Under the pieces are notes generated by a model that saw nothing but the letters and a program-made list of their open reading frames with translations, was not told the DNA's origin and searched no databases. The position numbers and the translations under genes are program-made. DNA of 64,000 nucleotides from JADMIH01 sp036399775 (GTDB taxonomy: Bacteria; Chloroflexota; Chloroflexia; QHBQ01; JADMIH01): positions 1 through 64,000 of the forward strand of contig DASWMJ010000037.1 of the NCBI GenBank assembly GCA_036399775.1, read 5' to 3'. Of this stretch, positions 8,016 to 16,669 are shown in pieces; position 1 is the stretch's first letter; each line of letters starts with the position of its first letter.

Positions 8016-9066
8016 ACGTACTCTAATTCTGGGTAATAGGGTGGAAGCCAAAGAGAGGGAGCAAAGGACCACTGATGAAGCACAAGGTGTACGCCAACAT
8101 GCGAGTAGCTACCCGACACACCAGCCCAGGTAGTGAGCGTGACTTGGGCTGTTCAATATTGAACACACTCTGTAGCACCGATAGCACAGTCTCTACTCGC
8201 CTCCTCACCCTGGCGACTACCTTGCGAAACTGCTCAGGCCAGGGTGTGCGACTGTCTCGTCTGGGTAGTGCCCACACCTGCACTGAGGTGCCATGCCCAT
8301 GCTTGTGACGCATCGCTGCTCTCCAACCAGGATTGTTGAACGCCCCATCTGCCAGCATGCACAACCCTGGTACAGCTTCCCCCTCGTACAAGCCAGTCAT
8401 CTGGCTGTCGTGCATAGATGCAGGAGCCAACAACCATCTGTCCACCACTCCCTCTGTTGAAGTGCCCAGGTGCAACCTGAACCCAAAGAGCTTAGCTTTA
8501 CGAGCAGGGGTGTAGCCAAAGTACAGATGTCGATCGTGACACACCGTTTTGTTGATCTTGGCTCTGGTGTAGGTGCATACTGGAATGGGCGCACTGTCAG
8601 TCAGCCGATAAGTATCCTGTGGGCACAGCAGTCCTCATTGCGCCACAAACAACCTGCGTATTTGCTCGGTTATCATCACCAGGGCACGCCTCCTTTGGTT
8701 GAACTGGCCAGGAGCAGGCAAATCAGGGATCATGTCAAGGTGGTACTGGCGCACAAAGCTCAGCGTCTTAGCTTCATCTCCCCCAAAGAAGGTGTCAGTA
8801 ATCAGAGCCACAGTGATGACCTCGCTATCGGAGAAGAGAGGTCTGGGACCACGAGTACGCCACTCTCCGAACTGCTGTTGCAACATCAGGTAAGCATCAT
8901 CTACAAGCACGAACCAAACAGTGAAAATGTCCTGCCAACGGTAGTGTGTGATAAAATCAGTTACACCGGTCATTGTGCTGCTCCTTTGTGTGTTTTGGTA
9001 GACCTAAAGGATATGCACTTTGACCGGTTTCTTCAACCTTCCCTCTAACCCAGAATTAGAGTACGT
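8016..9066. mobile_element. IS982-family insertion sequence (defective)
   Basis: The ends form an inverted repeat: acgtactctaattctgggt at 8016-8034 matches the reverse complement of 9048-9066, and the match continues imperfectly for about seven more bases. The roughly 1,050-bp size and single transposase gene fit the IS982 family. The outermost acgt is itself a palindrome, so it may be part of the target duplication, in which case the ends are 8020 and 9062. Transposase similarity supports the family, but the gene is interrupted. Confidence 0.8.
8023..8973 (-). pseudogene. IS982-type transposase, interrupted by an in-frame TGA
   Basis: Reading from ATG 8973, the frame runs through SDSEVITVALITDTFFGG and PAPGQFNQRRRAL, typical of IS982 transposases, to a TGA at 8637-8635. 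The same frame continues without shift after the stop as LTDSAPIPVCTYTRAK, then HLYFGYTPARKAK, LADGAFNNPGW and RRVETVLSVLQ, ending at 8023. The three presumed catalytic acids (Asp in TDSAPIP, Asp in ADGAF, Glu in RVETV) all lie beyond the stop, so the upstream fragment cannot be active. A single nonsense change explains the break; a sequencing error is the alternative. Confidence 0.85.
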
Positions 9067-9303
9067 CACAATTACTAAGGTTTTCACCATTGCTACATGA
9101 CTGGAGGACCATTTAATGGGGAGGCCTTATTGCAAGCACTAAGTGTGCCAAGATATAGCATTTGGAACGAAGATGATAGATGAGCAGACACAATAAGCAG
9201 TATAGTCTAAGATCCAATTTCAGCTTGATTCTACGGAAAAGAATACCAGTTTGAAATCAGCTCTCAGGACAGGATAGTAAGGTGACTGATTATACCACAC
9301 AGG
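9067..9303. other. Intergenic stretch without recognised features
   Basis: AT-rich sequence between the right end of the IS element and the end of the next gene. No open reading frame, hairpin or promoter-like pair was found that I would defend. Confidence 0.5.
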
Positions 9304-10128
9304 TTAACCCGCCATGCGCCAACGGGTAACCAGCACGGGCGGGGTCTCGTGGAAGTTCAGCCAACTGAGGGCGTTGGGGCTGGTATGCTCAGGGCCGAAA
9401 GCAGGCTCTTCCAGGCCGTCCATCACAAAGCCTGCCTGGAAGCATGCGTCGAAGAGTACGTGCAGGGGGCGGTGGAAGTAGTTCTCGGGGACGGGTTGGG
9501 TCAGGATGCCTAGCCCCTTCACTGTGGGCTGGTGCAGGTAGCGGCGGACTTTCATGGAGTAGGTGGTGACTATCTCGCCCGCTCTATCTTCCTCCTCTAC
9601 CAGCTTGGTGGTCCCCATGTTGTTGAAGCAGGGGTGCATCACGGAGAATACGAAGCGTCCCCCTGGCTCCAGCAGCCTTGTGAGAGCCGACAGCATAGGC
9701 TCGATAGCAGCCATGTCCATTATCGCCATCGTACATACCGCCGCGTCGTACTGCCCCTCACCCAGGGACATAAGCTGCTCGTAGTCGGTGGCGTCTATCA
9801 CCCGATACTCTATGCGGTCGGCGTTCTCCGTGGTGCGCAGCTTTGCCCGCTCGATGAAGTTCGCGCTGAAGTCGCAGGCGACCACATACGCGCCAAGCTG
9901 CGCCAGCCTCCGGGAGAAAGAGCCATTGCCGCATGCTATATCAAGCACGCGCTCGCCCGGCTGTATGCCAAGCAGCCTCTCCGTAGCAGGGCCGATGAGC
10001 ACGGTCTGGAAGGAGTTGCCTTCCGCGCCCATGAAGTCGTCCCACACGGGGGCTATCTGCTCCCATAGCTCGCGGGTCTCTTGATTCAACGCGTCCAGAT
10101 TATCCGAGGGTTGGTTCACGCTCATCAT
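9304..10128 (-). CDS. Class I SAM-dependent methyltransferase (UbiE-like)
   Basis: A 274-residue methyltransferase. Motif I is GERVLDIACGNGSFSRRLA near residues 57-75, followed by VACDFSANFIERAK (ribose-binding acidic residue) and RLLEPGGRFVFSVMHPCF after the core sheet. The overall arrangement resembles UbiE/MenG-like and other small-molecule methyltransferases. Two adjacent ATG codons (10128 and 10125) follow AGAGAGGAC; either may start the gene. It lies between the IS element and the toxin-antitoxin pair and shares no obvious pathway with neighbours. Confidence 0.8.
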   Translation of the reverse strand: MMSVNQPSDNLDALNQETRELWEQIAPVWDDFMGAEGNSFQTVLIGPATERLLGIQPGERVLDIACGNGSFSRRLAQLGAYVVACDFSANFIERAKLRTTENADRIEYRVIDATDYEQLMSLGEGQYDAAVCTMAIMDMAAIEPMLSALTRLLEPGGRFVFSVMHPCFNNMGTTKLVEEEDRAGEIVTTYSMKVRRYLHQPTVKGLGILTQPVPENYFHRPLHVLFDACFQAGFVMDGLEEPAFGPEHTSPNALSWLNFHETPPVLVTRWRMAG

Positions 10129-10145
10129 GTCCTCTCTGGAGTCCC

Positions 10146-10649
10146 CTATATAACTTCATAGGCGCCCTCTGGCTCAGGGTTTGGGCAGCATCCTAAACAT
10201 CTGAAGGTAACCCGGCCACGAAACCAACTCAGAAAGTCACCTGGCGTGCCAACCGGAAACGGCACTGCATCTGTGAGCAACACATTGTTCAGGAAATGCT
10301 GCCGATCCAGAGTTACAAAATAGTCTGTCTGGACCTCTAAAGCGGCGGCCAGCACCTGGGCATCACCCGCATGACCTGTCAGATCTTGAGCCTTCGCTAC
10401 AGCATTGTGAGATGGAGAAGGCACTATTTCTACTTGGCTATAGTGCAGCAGCAACGCTAATAGGCCCAGACCATCAGGGGCTTTGCGGCGCAATGCACCC
10501 TCAGCCTCCGTGAGCACTTGGGGACTTATGAGGATTTCGATTGCACCCGCCTCAGCCAGTTTCAAAAGTAAACGAGAGCCACCTTCGGCAGACCATACTC
10601 CAGCAAACAGAGCACTTGTATCAATAAATACTCTAATCCTGGCTGGCAT
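10146..10649 (-). CDS. PIN-domain protein, probable VapC-type ribonuclease toxin
   Basis: About 167 residues with the PIN-domain acidic residues: Asp in RVFIDTSALFAG at the start, Glu in QVLTEAEGALR, Asp in GHAGDAQVLAAAL, and Asp in YFVTLDRQHF. PIN proteins of this type cut RNA using Mg2+ held by these acids. It overlaps the end of the AbrB-type gene by 17 bases if it starts at ATG 10649. A GTG at 10667 would add six residues. Overlap with a preceding DNA-binding partner is the usual VapBC arrangement. The C-terminal tail contains CLGCCPNPEPEG, not part of the PIN fold. Confidence 0.8.
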   Translation of the reverse strand: MPARIRVFIDTSALFAGVWSAEGGSRLLLKLAEAGAIEILISPQVLTEAEGALRRKAPDGLGLLALLLHYSQVEIVPSPSHNAVAKAQDLTGHAGDAQVLAAALEVQTDYFVTLDRQHFLNNVLLTDAVPFPVGTPGDFLSWFRGRVTFRCLGCCPNPEPEGAYEVI

Positions 10650-10896
10650 ATCGTTCGCGCTCTTCACGCAGGGTACGCAGCATACTTTCGAGCGTTTCTC
10701 CCCGCTCGGTTAGGGTCTCCTTTAGACGGTCAGCTATTGTGTCAATCTCAGAGCGGCGTGGACTGAGAACGAAAACTCCATCTAAGTCGAGAAGAGTAAA
10801 GCTGTCGCCAGGCTGTAAATTATAGCTGTCGCGAAGGGCTTTAGGGAGGACTAATACTCCTCGTTGAGCCAATTGAATAGTAATAGTATCAGACAT
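10633..10896 (-). CDS. AbrB/SpoVT-type antitoxin (VapB-like)
   Basis: An 87-residue protein with an N-terminal swapped-hairpin AbrB fold: TITIQLAQRGVLVLPKALRD, then YNLQPGDSFTLLDLDGVFVL. The C-terminal half is charged and helical (RLKETLTERGETLESMLRTL) and would be the toxin-binding part. AGGAG at 10903-10907 lies six bases before ATG 10896, which decides this start over the GTG one codon upstream. As antitoxin it would neutralise the overlapping PIN protein and repress its own promoter, probably through the palindrome just upstream. Confidence 0.78.
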   Translation of the reverse strand: MSDTITIQLAQRGVLVLPKALRDSYNLQPGDSFTLLDLDGVFVLSPRRSEIDTIADRLKETLTERGETLESMLRTLREERERYASQD

Positions 10897-10910
10897 CACA
10901 TTCTCCTAAT

Positions 10911-10933
10911 AATCTGATCATCTGATAATCAGA
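10911..10933. promoter_or_regulatory. Operator-like palindromes upstream of the vapBC pair
   Basis: A perfect 13-base palindrome, tctgataatcaga (10921-10933), directly adjoins another tctgat/atcaga half-site pair (10911-10923). It sits immediately upstream of the antitoxin ribosome site, where autoregulating antitoxins bind. Binding is inferred. Confidence 0.5.
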
Positions 10934-10966
10934 ATAACTGAAACATACGGGTTCTGTCAATGGCAT

Positions 10967-13900
10967 TTATACAGCTTCAGCTAGCTCCTCCAACACCTGC
11001 GAGAGCACATCCTTCCAGTTGATGCCCGCCCGCGCGCGGATGATGCGTACCTGGTGGGGGCTGACTTTGAGCATGTCGCGGTGCTTGCGTTGGAGGCGCA
11101 TGCGTATCGATTCGGGGATGGTGCGCTCTTCGGGGGTCTGGACGTTTATTTCGTGTTCGAGGGCGCGGATGCTCTCTATGCCCGCCGCTATCGCCAAGCC
11201 CTTGAGGCGCACCACCTCCAACAGATTGGCGGCAGGCTCAGGGAGCGAGCCGAAGCGGTCCTCAAGCTCCTTTGACAGGTCGCGCACCTGCCCCGGACTC
11301 ATGCTGGCCGCCATGCGCTGGTAGAGGCGCAGCCGCACCGCCGCGTCGGGCACGTAGTCTTCGGGCAGGTATGCGGTGAGCGGCAGATCGAGCGACACCG
11401 TAGGCGGCTCAGCGTCTTCCGAGTGCGGAGTGCTGAGTGCTGAGGGCTGAGTTATGGTTGTTGGTCGTCCATCGCCTTGATCCTGACCCCTGACCCCTGA
11501 CCCCTGACCCCTACGCTCCGAGCGCGCCTTCTCTACGGCTGCTGATAGGAGGCGGGTGTAGAGGTCGAGGCCGACGGCTGCTACGTGGCCGCTCTGCTCA
11601 GGGCCTAAGAGGTTGCCCGCGCCCCTGATTTCGAGGTCTTTGAGAGCGATGCGGAAGCCTGCGCCCAATTCAGTCGCCTGCTCTATGGTGGAGAGGCGCT
11701 CGCGGGCGGTCTCCGATACCTTGCGGCCCGCGTGGTAGAGGAAGTAGGAGTAGGCGCGGCTGGCCCCACGTCCCACGCGGCCCCTCAACTGGTAGAGTTG
11801 CGCGAGGCCCAGTTTGTCGGCGTGGTCCACGATGAGGGTGTTGGCGTTGGGGATGTCCAGCCCCGACTCGATGATGGTGGTGCAGAGGAGCACGTCCGCG
11901 TCGCCCGCCACAAACTTAGCCATCACCTTTTCCAGGTAGTCCTCCGGCATCTGGCCGTGCCCCACGATGAAGCGGGCTTCGGGCACCATCGCCTCAAGCT
12001 CCTCGCGCAGCTTCTCTATCGTTTCCACCCGGTTATGCACAAAGAAGACCTGCCCTCCACGCTCAAGCTCCCGCAGGATTACTTCGCGCACAAGCTGGGG
12101 GCGGAAGGCGGTCACGTAAGTCTTGATGGGGAGGCGGGCTTCGGGCGGCGTCTCGATGAGGGAGAGGTCGCGCACGCCGGAGATAGCCATGTAGAGGGTG
12201 CGGGGGATGGGGGTGGCCGATAGGGTAAGCACGTCCACCTCGGCCCGTAGCTGTTTGAGGCGCTCTTTGTGGCGCACGCCGAACCGCTGCTCCTCGTCCA
12301 CCACCACTATGCCCAGGTTCTTGAACTGCACGTTCTTCGACAGGAGCATGTGGGTGCCCACGATTATGTCCACTTTGCCCGCCGCAAGGTCTTTGAGTAT
12401 GCGAGTCTGCTCCTGCTTTGAGCGGAAGCGCGACAGCATGGAGACGGTCACGGGGAAGGCGGCCAATCGCTCGGAGAAAGTGTTGTAGTGCTGCTGGGCG
12501 AGCACGGTGGTGGGCACCAGCACCGCCACCTGCCGCCCGTCCATCACCGCTTTGAAGGCCGCTCGTAAGGCCACTTCGGTCTTGCCGTAGCCCACGTCCC
12601 CGCAGATGAGGCGGTCCATCGGGCGCGGCTGCTCCATGTCGTTCTTTACTTCTGAAATGGCGCGCAACTGGTCGGTTGTCTCGATGTAGGGGAAACTCTC
12701 CTCAAGCTCTCCCTGCCAGGGGGTGTCGGGCGGGTAGGCATGTCCGGGGGCGGTCTCGCGTGCGGCGTATAGCTCGATCAGGTCCTTTGCCAGTAGCTCC
12801 GCGGCTTCCTTCACGCGCCTCTTGGTGCGCGTCCACTCGGCGGTGCCCAGGCGGTGGAGGTGGGGCGAGGGGCCTGCGCCTATGTAGGGGGCTACGCGGT
12901 CGGTCTGGTCAGCGGGCACATAGAGGCGGTCCCCTTCGGCGTAGAGGAGCATCATGTATTCGCGCTCGGTGCCGTTGGCGGTCATATGCACCAGGCCGCC
13001 GAACCTGGCTATTCCATGCTCGACGTGGACCACGTAATCGCCCGGCTTTAGCTCAAGGAGCATCTTTTCGCGGAGGATGGCCGCCGCGTCGGAAGTAGAT
13101 CGGCGGGAGGGGCCTGTCGCCCTGCGCGCTACCTGTGAGCGCCCGAATATCTCCGCGTCGGTGAGGAGTAGCAGGGTGCCGCCGTGCGTGTCGCGCATCT
13201 CCCAACCGGCGAGGAGCGCGCCCTGCAATAGATTGATCGAGCCGGGCTGCGGTGGCGCGGCTAACACCTCAGACAGGCCGGTAGTCGCTGACTTGACCTG
13301 CGTAGGAGGCTCTAAACCGGCCATCACGCCTCTACCTTCGGAGGCTGCCAGCCGAGCACCGGCGGCGGAACCTTTGCGCACCGTAGGGTAAATCTCGTCG
13401 TCCTCAAGCAATTCGCGCAAACGTCCCGACTGCTGGGAGACGACCACCACGCGAGAGCGCATGCCGAGCGCCTTCTTGAGGTCGGTGATGAGCGCGCCAA
13501 CGTTGCCCGCGTAGAGGCGGGGCGGGGCGAAAGGCGGCGCTTCGATAGCCCCCTCCGCGCCACCCCCTATAGTGAGCAAAGGCAGCCCCCTGCCGTGAGC
13601 CGTCACTTCCTCCCACGTGAGGTAGGGCCGCAGCAGGCCGGGCGGCAGTTCGCCGTTATCTATGAAGCCCCGGTAAAGGTCGCTCGCCTGCCGCTCAAGC
13701 TCCTGCGCCTCCAGGTTGATAAGCTCAGGCTCATCCAGCACCAGGAGAGGCAAATTTGTCTGCCCATCGCTACCGGCTTCTAATCCCTGACCACTGACCA
13801 CTGACCACTCGCCCCTAGCCCCTAGCCCCCGCAAATAATCGGCAAGACTGGCTAGCGGCTGCGTGTAATAAGGCGCGAATAGCTCCATACCCTCGAAGCA

Positions 13901-14773
13901 TTCGCCATTGGATGCCATTTCAAGCTGCGCTTGCCACTCTTCCAGCACTTCCTCGCGCAGGTTGCCGGTGCTGATCTCCCTCAGTTGAGTAGCGGCCTGC
14001 TCGCGCCGCCATAGGGGCATCTCGCAAGAGGGGGTGACCAGCAGGCTATCGGCCTGGCCTTCGGAGCGTTGGGTGAGCGGGTTGAACTTGCGGATGGAGT
14101 CTATCTCGTCGCCGAAGAACTCGACGCGCACGGGCAGGTTGGCGGTAGGCGGGTAGAGGTCCACTATGCCGCCGCGCTTGCTGAACTGCCCAGGCTCCTC
14201 CACGAGCGGGGCCGACTCGTACCCCAGGTCCACCAGGTGCCCAACGAACTCGCGCAGGTTGACGCGCTCCCCCTTCCGCAACAGCCGCATGGCATATTCC
14301 ATGTCAGCCGGTGCCATAGTAGGCTGCATAAGCGCGAACACCGAAGTGACGATGATGGGGGCTGAGTGCCGAGTACCGAGTACCGAGTACCGAGTGTCCG
14401 ACCCTGACCCCTGACCCCTGACCCCTAGATTGGCAAGCACCGTCAGCCGCTCGCCGGTAATCGTTGGGTCGGGGGCGATGCGCTCATAGGGGAGGAGATC
14501 GGGGGCGGGGAAGAAGTAGATGGGGGTACCGGGTGGGGAGTAGGCGATCAGCCCCTCGTACAGGCGGCGGGCGCGCTCCGAGCGGGGCGACACTATTATC
14601 ATCGGGCGCTCGCGGGGGCCGGTCACGTCGGCGTGGAGGGCGGCCAGCAGGTAGGGGCGCGCGGGGTCAAGTGACGCCTCGGTCCACGCGCGCTCGCTCG
14701 AAGCCACAGCGCGGGCAAGCGCGCCGTAAGTCGGCTGGTCGTATAACAGAGGCAGCAGGCCCGACAGGCTCAC
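10967..14773 (-). CDS. mfd: Transcription-repair coupling factor
   Basis: DNA translocase that dislodges RNA polymerase stalled at lesions and recruits UvrA. The 1,268-residue product has the UvrB-like N-terminal region (MIIVSPRSERARRLYEGL, FFPAPDLLPYE), the RNA-polymerase-interaction domain (PGDYVVHVEHGIARFGGL), Walker A CGDVGYGKTEVALRAAF, DEEQRFGVRHKE, SATPIPRTLYM, and the TRCF C-terminal domain. The start is a GTG at 14773 overlapping the pth stop (GTGA), with AGGAGG five to six bases upstream; longer upstream readings are artefacts. Three peptide inserts made from seven-base repeats interrupt the sequence (around 14361-14428, 13783-13830 and 11419-11513). They fall in regions of low conservation and keep the frame open. 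Confidence 0.95.
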   Translation of the reverse strand: MSLSGLLPLLYDQPTYGALARAVASSERAWTEASLDPARPYLLAALHADVTGPRERPMIIVSPRSERARRLYEGLIAYSPPGTPIYFFPAPDLLPYERIAPDPTITGERLTVLANLGVRGQGSGSDTRYSVLGTRHSAPIIVTSVFALMQPTMAPADMEYAMRLLRKGERVNLREFVGHLVDLGYESAPLVEEPGQFSKRGGIVDLYPPTANLPVRVEFFGDEIDSIRKFNPLTQRSEGQADSLLVTPSCEMPLWRREQAATQLREISTGNLREEVLEEWQAQLEMASNGECFEGMELFAPYYTQPLASLADYLRGLGARGEWSVVSGQGLEAGSDGQTNLPLLVLDEPELINLEAQELERQASDLYRGFIDNGELPPGLLRPYLTWEEVTAHGRGLPLLTIGGGAEGAIEAPPFAPPRLYAGNVGALITDLKKALGMRSRVVVVSQQSGRLRELLEDDEIYPTVRKGSAAGARLAASEGRGVMAGLEPPTQVKSATTGLSEVLAAPPQPGSINLLQGALLAGWEMRDTHGGTLLLLTDAEIFGRSQVARRATGPSRRSTSDAAAILREKMLLELKPGDYVVHVEHGIARFGGLVHMTANGTEREYMMLLYAEGDRLYVPADQTDRVAPYIGAGPSPHLHRLGTAEWTRTKRRVKEAAELLAKDLIELYAARETAPGHAYPPDTPWQGELEESFPYIETTDQLRAISEVKNDMEQPRPMDRLICGDVGYGKTEVALRAAFKAVMDGRQVAVLVPTTVLAQQHYNTFSERLAAFPVTVSMLSRFRSKQEQTRILKDLAAGKVDIIVGTHMLLSKNVQFKNLGIVVVDEEQRFGVRHKERLKQLRAEVDVLTLSATPIPRTLYMAISGVRDLSLIETPPEARLPIKTYVTAFRPQLVREVILRELERGGQVFFVHNRVETIEKLREELEAMVPEARFIVGHGQMPEDYLEKVMAKFVAGDADVLLCTTIIESGLDIPNANTLIVDHADKLGLAQLYQLRGRVGRGASRAYSYFLYHAGRKVSETARERLSTIEQATELGAGFRIALKDLEIRGAGNLLGPEQSGHVAAVGLDLYTRLLSAAVEKARSERRGQGSGVRGQDQGDGRPTTITQPSALSTPHSEDAEPPTVSLDLPLTAYLPEDYVPDAAVRLRLYQRMAASMSPGQVRDLSKELEDRFGSLPEPAANLLEVVRLKGLAIAAGIESIRALEHEINVQTPEERTIPESIRMRLQRKHRDMLKVSPHQVRIIRARAGINWKDVLSQVLEELAEAV
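11419..11513. repeat. Seven-base repeats inside mfd (insert 3)
   Basis: Tandem gagtgct-type heptamers (11419-11451) and C-rich cctgacc-type heptamers (11479-11513) lie inside mfd. On the coding strand they read RGQGSGVRGQDQG followed by PSALSTPHSED, just before the C-terminal domain. The frame is preserved. Confidence 0.8.
13783..13830. repeat. Seven-base repeats inside mfd (insert 2)
   Basis: Heptamers of the ccactga and cccctag types. On the coding strand they give RGLGARGEWSVVSGQGLE in a non-conserved part of the N-terminal half. The reading frame stays open. Confidence 0.75.
14361..14428. repeat. Seven-base repeats inside mfd (insert 1)
   Basis: Gagtacc heptamers (14361-14397) followed by cccctga heptamers (14400-14428). 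On the coding strand they read GVRGQGSGSDTRYSVLGTRH between LTVLANL and PIIVTSVFALMQP, which are contiguous or nearly so in ordinary Mfd proteins. Confidence 0.8.
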
Positions 14774-15528
14774 TCGACCTCCTCCCGATGGTAGATGCTC
14801 TGTAGCTTCTCCACCCAGCGATTCACTTTTGGAGGCTGGGGCGTGACTTCGGGCTGTGCCTGCTCCTGGGTGGCGGGCGGTAACGGTTGTGAGGCTTTGC
14901 TTTTCGCCTTCTGAGGCGCGTCCTTCTCCGTATCGCGGGTGTTGTACTGGTTCATCGCCCGCTCGATGCCGTCGCGCAGGATGGCCTCTATAGCGTCGGC
15001 GGCGGTAGACACGACCTTGTCCACCACCTCCTGCTCTTCCTTGTTGAAGCGCCCCAGCACCCAACCTATGCGGCTATGTTGCGCGACAACAGGCTGGTCA
15101 ACGCCCACCCTGAGCCGGGGGAAGTTCTGCGTACCAAGCTGCTGGATGATGTTGGCGATGCCGTTGTGCCCGCCTGCCGAGCCTTTCTCCCTGATGCGTA
15201 TGGTGCCTAGCGGAAGAGCTATATCATCGTAGACCACTAGCACCTGTTCGCGTGGAATCTTGTAGTAATTGGCTAGAGCCGACACGGCATGGCCGCTCAG
15301 GTTCATGTAGGTTAGAGGCTTGGCAATTATCACCCTCGCGCCCTGGATGTTGCCGCGCGCTACCTCGGCGTTGGCCTGCCCCCTGGCGAAGCGCAGGCCG
15401 TGACGTCGCGCAAGCTCGTCAACTACCATGAAGCCCGCGTTGTGGCGGGTGCCTGCATACTTAGGTCCAGGGTTGCCCAGCCCCACAATCAGGTACGCGC
15501 TATCAGAAGAGGGAGGATTTTGCGACAT
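14770..15528 (-). CDS. pth: Peptidyl-tRNA hydrolase
   Basis: Releases tRNA from peptidyl-tRNA that drops off ribosomes. The first 190 residues are a complete Pth: LIVGLGNPGPKYAGTRHNAG with the catalytic His and Asn, AKPLTYMNLSG, VVYDDIALPLG and GSAGGHNGIANI. A 60-residue Lys/Pro/Gln-rich tail (KAKSKASQPLPPATQEQAQ) follows, ending VNRWVEKLQSIYHREEVE; it is longer than the usual family length. ATG 15528 is taken over TTG 15537 because the conserved start begins soon after it. Its TGA overlaps the GTG of mfd, so the two genes are translationally coupled. Confidence 0.94.
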   Translation of the reverse strand: MSQNPPSSDSAYLIVGLGNPGPKYAGTRHNAGFMVVDELARRHGLRFARGQANAEVARGNIQGARVIIAKPLTYMNLSGHAVSALANYYKIPREQVLVVYDDIALPLGTIRIREKGSAGGHNGIANIIQQLGTQNFPRLRVGVDQPVVAQHSRIGWVLGRFNKEEQEVVDKVVSTAADAIEAILRDGIERAMNQYNTRDTEKDAPQKAKSKASQPLPPATQEQAQPEVTPQPPKVNRWVEKLQSIYHREEVE

Positions 15529-15569
15529 AGCCCCCAATTATACTCGCCGGAGGGGAAGAGTGTCTAATA

Positions 15570-15643
15570 GTTGAGTACCGAGTACCGAGTACCGAGTACC
15601 GAGTGCTGAGTGCTTATAGCGAATACGCAATACGCAATACGTT
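15570..15643. repeat. Two families of seven-base repeats upstream of the PAP2 gene
   Basis: About six gagtacc-type units (15571-15616) are followed by aatacgc units (15621-15642). Both families have a seven-base period, and they fill the gap between the divergent pth and PAP2 genes. Confidence 0.85.
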
Positions 15644-15686
15644 TTACGCTTCACGCATGGTACGCATCTTGCCGGGTTGACCCATC

Positions 15687-16475
15687 ATGGCCGATGGACC
15701 CACCCAGGAGAATATAGGACAGGGGAGCGCCTCCGCAACTCCGCCTATACTCGGCCGTCCGTTCTGGCACCCCAGCAATTTCGTGGCGCTATTGCGCGGA
15801 AATGTCGTGCTGCTGGCTATAGCTTTCCTTACGGGCATATTTGTCCTCCTCACCGCGCTTATCCTGCGTGTCGGCCTTCAACCTACACCCTGGGATGTCT
15901 ACATTACACACGAAGTGCAGGAGCTACCCGACGTCGTCGGGGAGGGGTTGGTTGCCGTAAGCGCGCCCGGCTTTTATCCCTGGAACTTCGTGCTCCCCAT
16001 CGCCGTCGTGCTTATCTTCCTCCTCTACAGGTGGTTCACGGAGGCAGCGTTCATGGCCCTGGCCGCCGCGGGTGGCCTCACCTCCGAAATCGTCAAGAAT
16101 TTCGTGGACAGGCCCCGCCCCACGCCCGATCTGGCGCGCATCGCACGCGAGCTGCACACTTTCTCCTTCCCTAGCGGCCACGTCACCGGCTATGTTACCC
16201 TCTTCGGCTTCCTATTCTACCTGGCGTACACCCTGCTGCCGCGCCGCCACCCCCTGCGCTGGATAGTTCTCACCATTTGCGCGCTCGCCATCATCCTGGT
16301 CGGCCCCTCCCGCGTCTACATGGGCCAACACTGGGCCTCCGACGCGATAGCGGGCTACGCCCTCGGCTTCGCTTACCTCCTGCTCGTAATACAACTACAT
16401 CGCTTCTGGCTGAAAAGGCGGGTCAGAGCCGAGGGGTTAGGGGTCAGGGACCAGGGGCCAGGGATTCAGGGTTAG
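15687..16475 (+). CDS. PAP2-family membrane phosphatase
   Basis: A 262-residue membrane protein with about five to six hydrophobic segments. The three phosphatase motifs are KNFVDRPRP (motif 1), FSFPSGHVTG (motif 2, catalytic His) and SRVYMGQHWASDAIAG (motif 3), with active site facing the outside of the membrane. Likely substrates are undecaprenyl pyrophosphate or other lipid phosphates. The last 14 residues (RAEGLGVRDQGPGIQG) are encoded by G-rich seven-base repeats rather than conserved sequence, so the original stop codon was probably lost and replaced by one downstream. Confidence 0.9.
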   Translation: MADGPTQENIGQGSASATPPILGRPFWHPSNFVALLRGNVVLLAIAFLTGIFVLLTALILRVGLQPTPWDVYITHEVQELPDVVGEGLVAVSAPGFYPWNFVLPIAVVLIFLLYRWFTEAAFMALAAAGGLTSEIVKNFVDRPRPTPDLARIARELHTFSFPSGHVTGYVTLFGFLFYLAYTLLPRRHPLRWIVLTICALAIILVGPSRVYMGQHWASDAIAGYALGFAYLLLVIQLHRFWLKRRVRAEGLGVRDQGPGIQG

Positions 16476-16572
16476 TCTGGTTAGCTTAAGCATTGTTATG
16501 AGCAGATTGGATTTCGCTATGACCCCTGATACTTTCCATCGCCTGGACCTCCGACCCCTGACTTTTGGTCCC

Positions 16573-16602
16573 TTGACGCGCCTTCACTACCTCTGGTAAT
16601 AT
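16573..16602 (+). promoter_or_regulatory. Candidate promoter for the C39-like peptidase gene
   Basis: TTGACG (16573-16578), an 18-base spacer and TAATAT (16597-16602) lie about 68 bases upstream of the ATG. Fits a housekeeping sigma-70 promoter. Confidence 0.45.
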
Positions 16603-16669
16603 CATAAAGAGCTACTGGCGCTGGCTTCCCATTTAGAACCCTCTCTCCCCTCCAACGATCCGAGGTTTT

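Noticed and set aside
9304..10128. Methyltransferase as part of a restriction system with the VapBC genes
   Set aside because: Sequence is of small-molecule type, and no target-recognition or endonuclease domain is adjacent.
14774..15064. Upstream extension of mfd into the pth gene
   Set aside because: The extension lies inside pth in another frame and is Arg/Gly-rich, while a GTG with AGGAGG exactly at the overlap explains the start.
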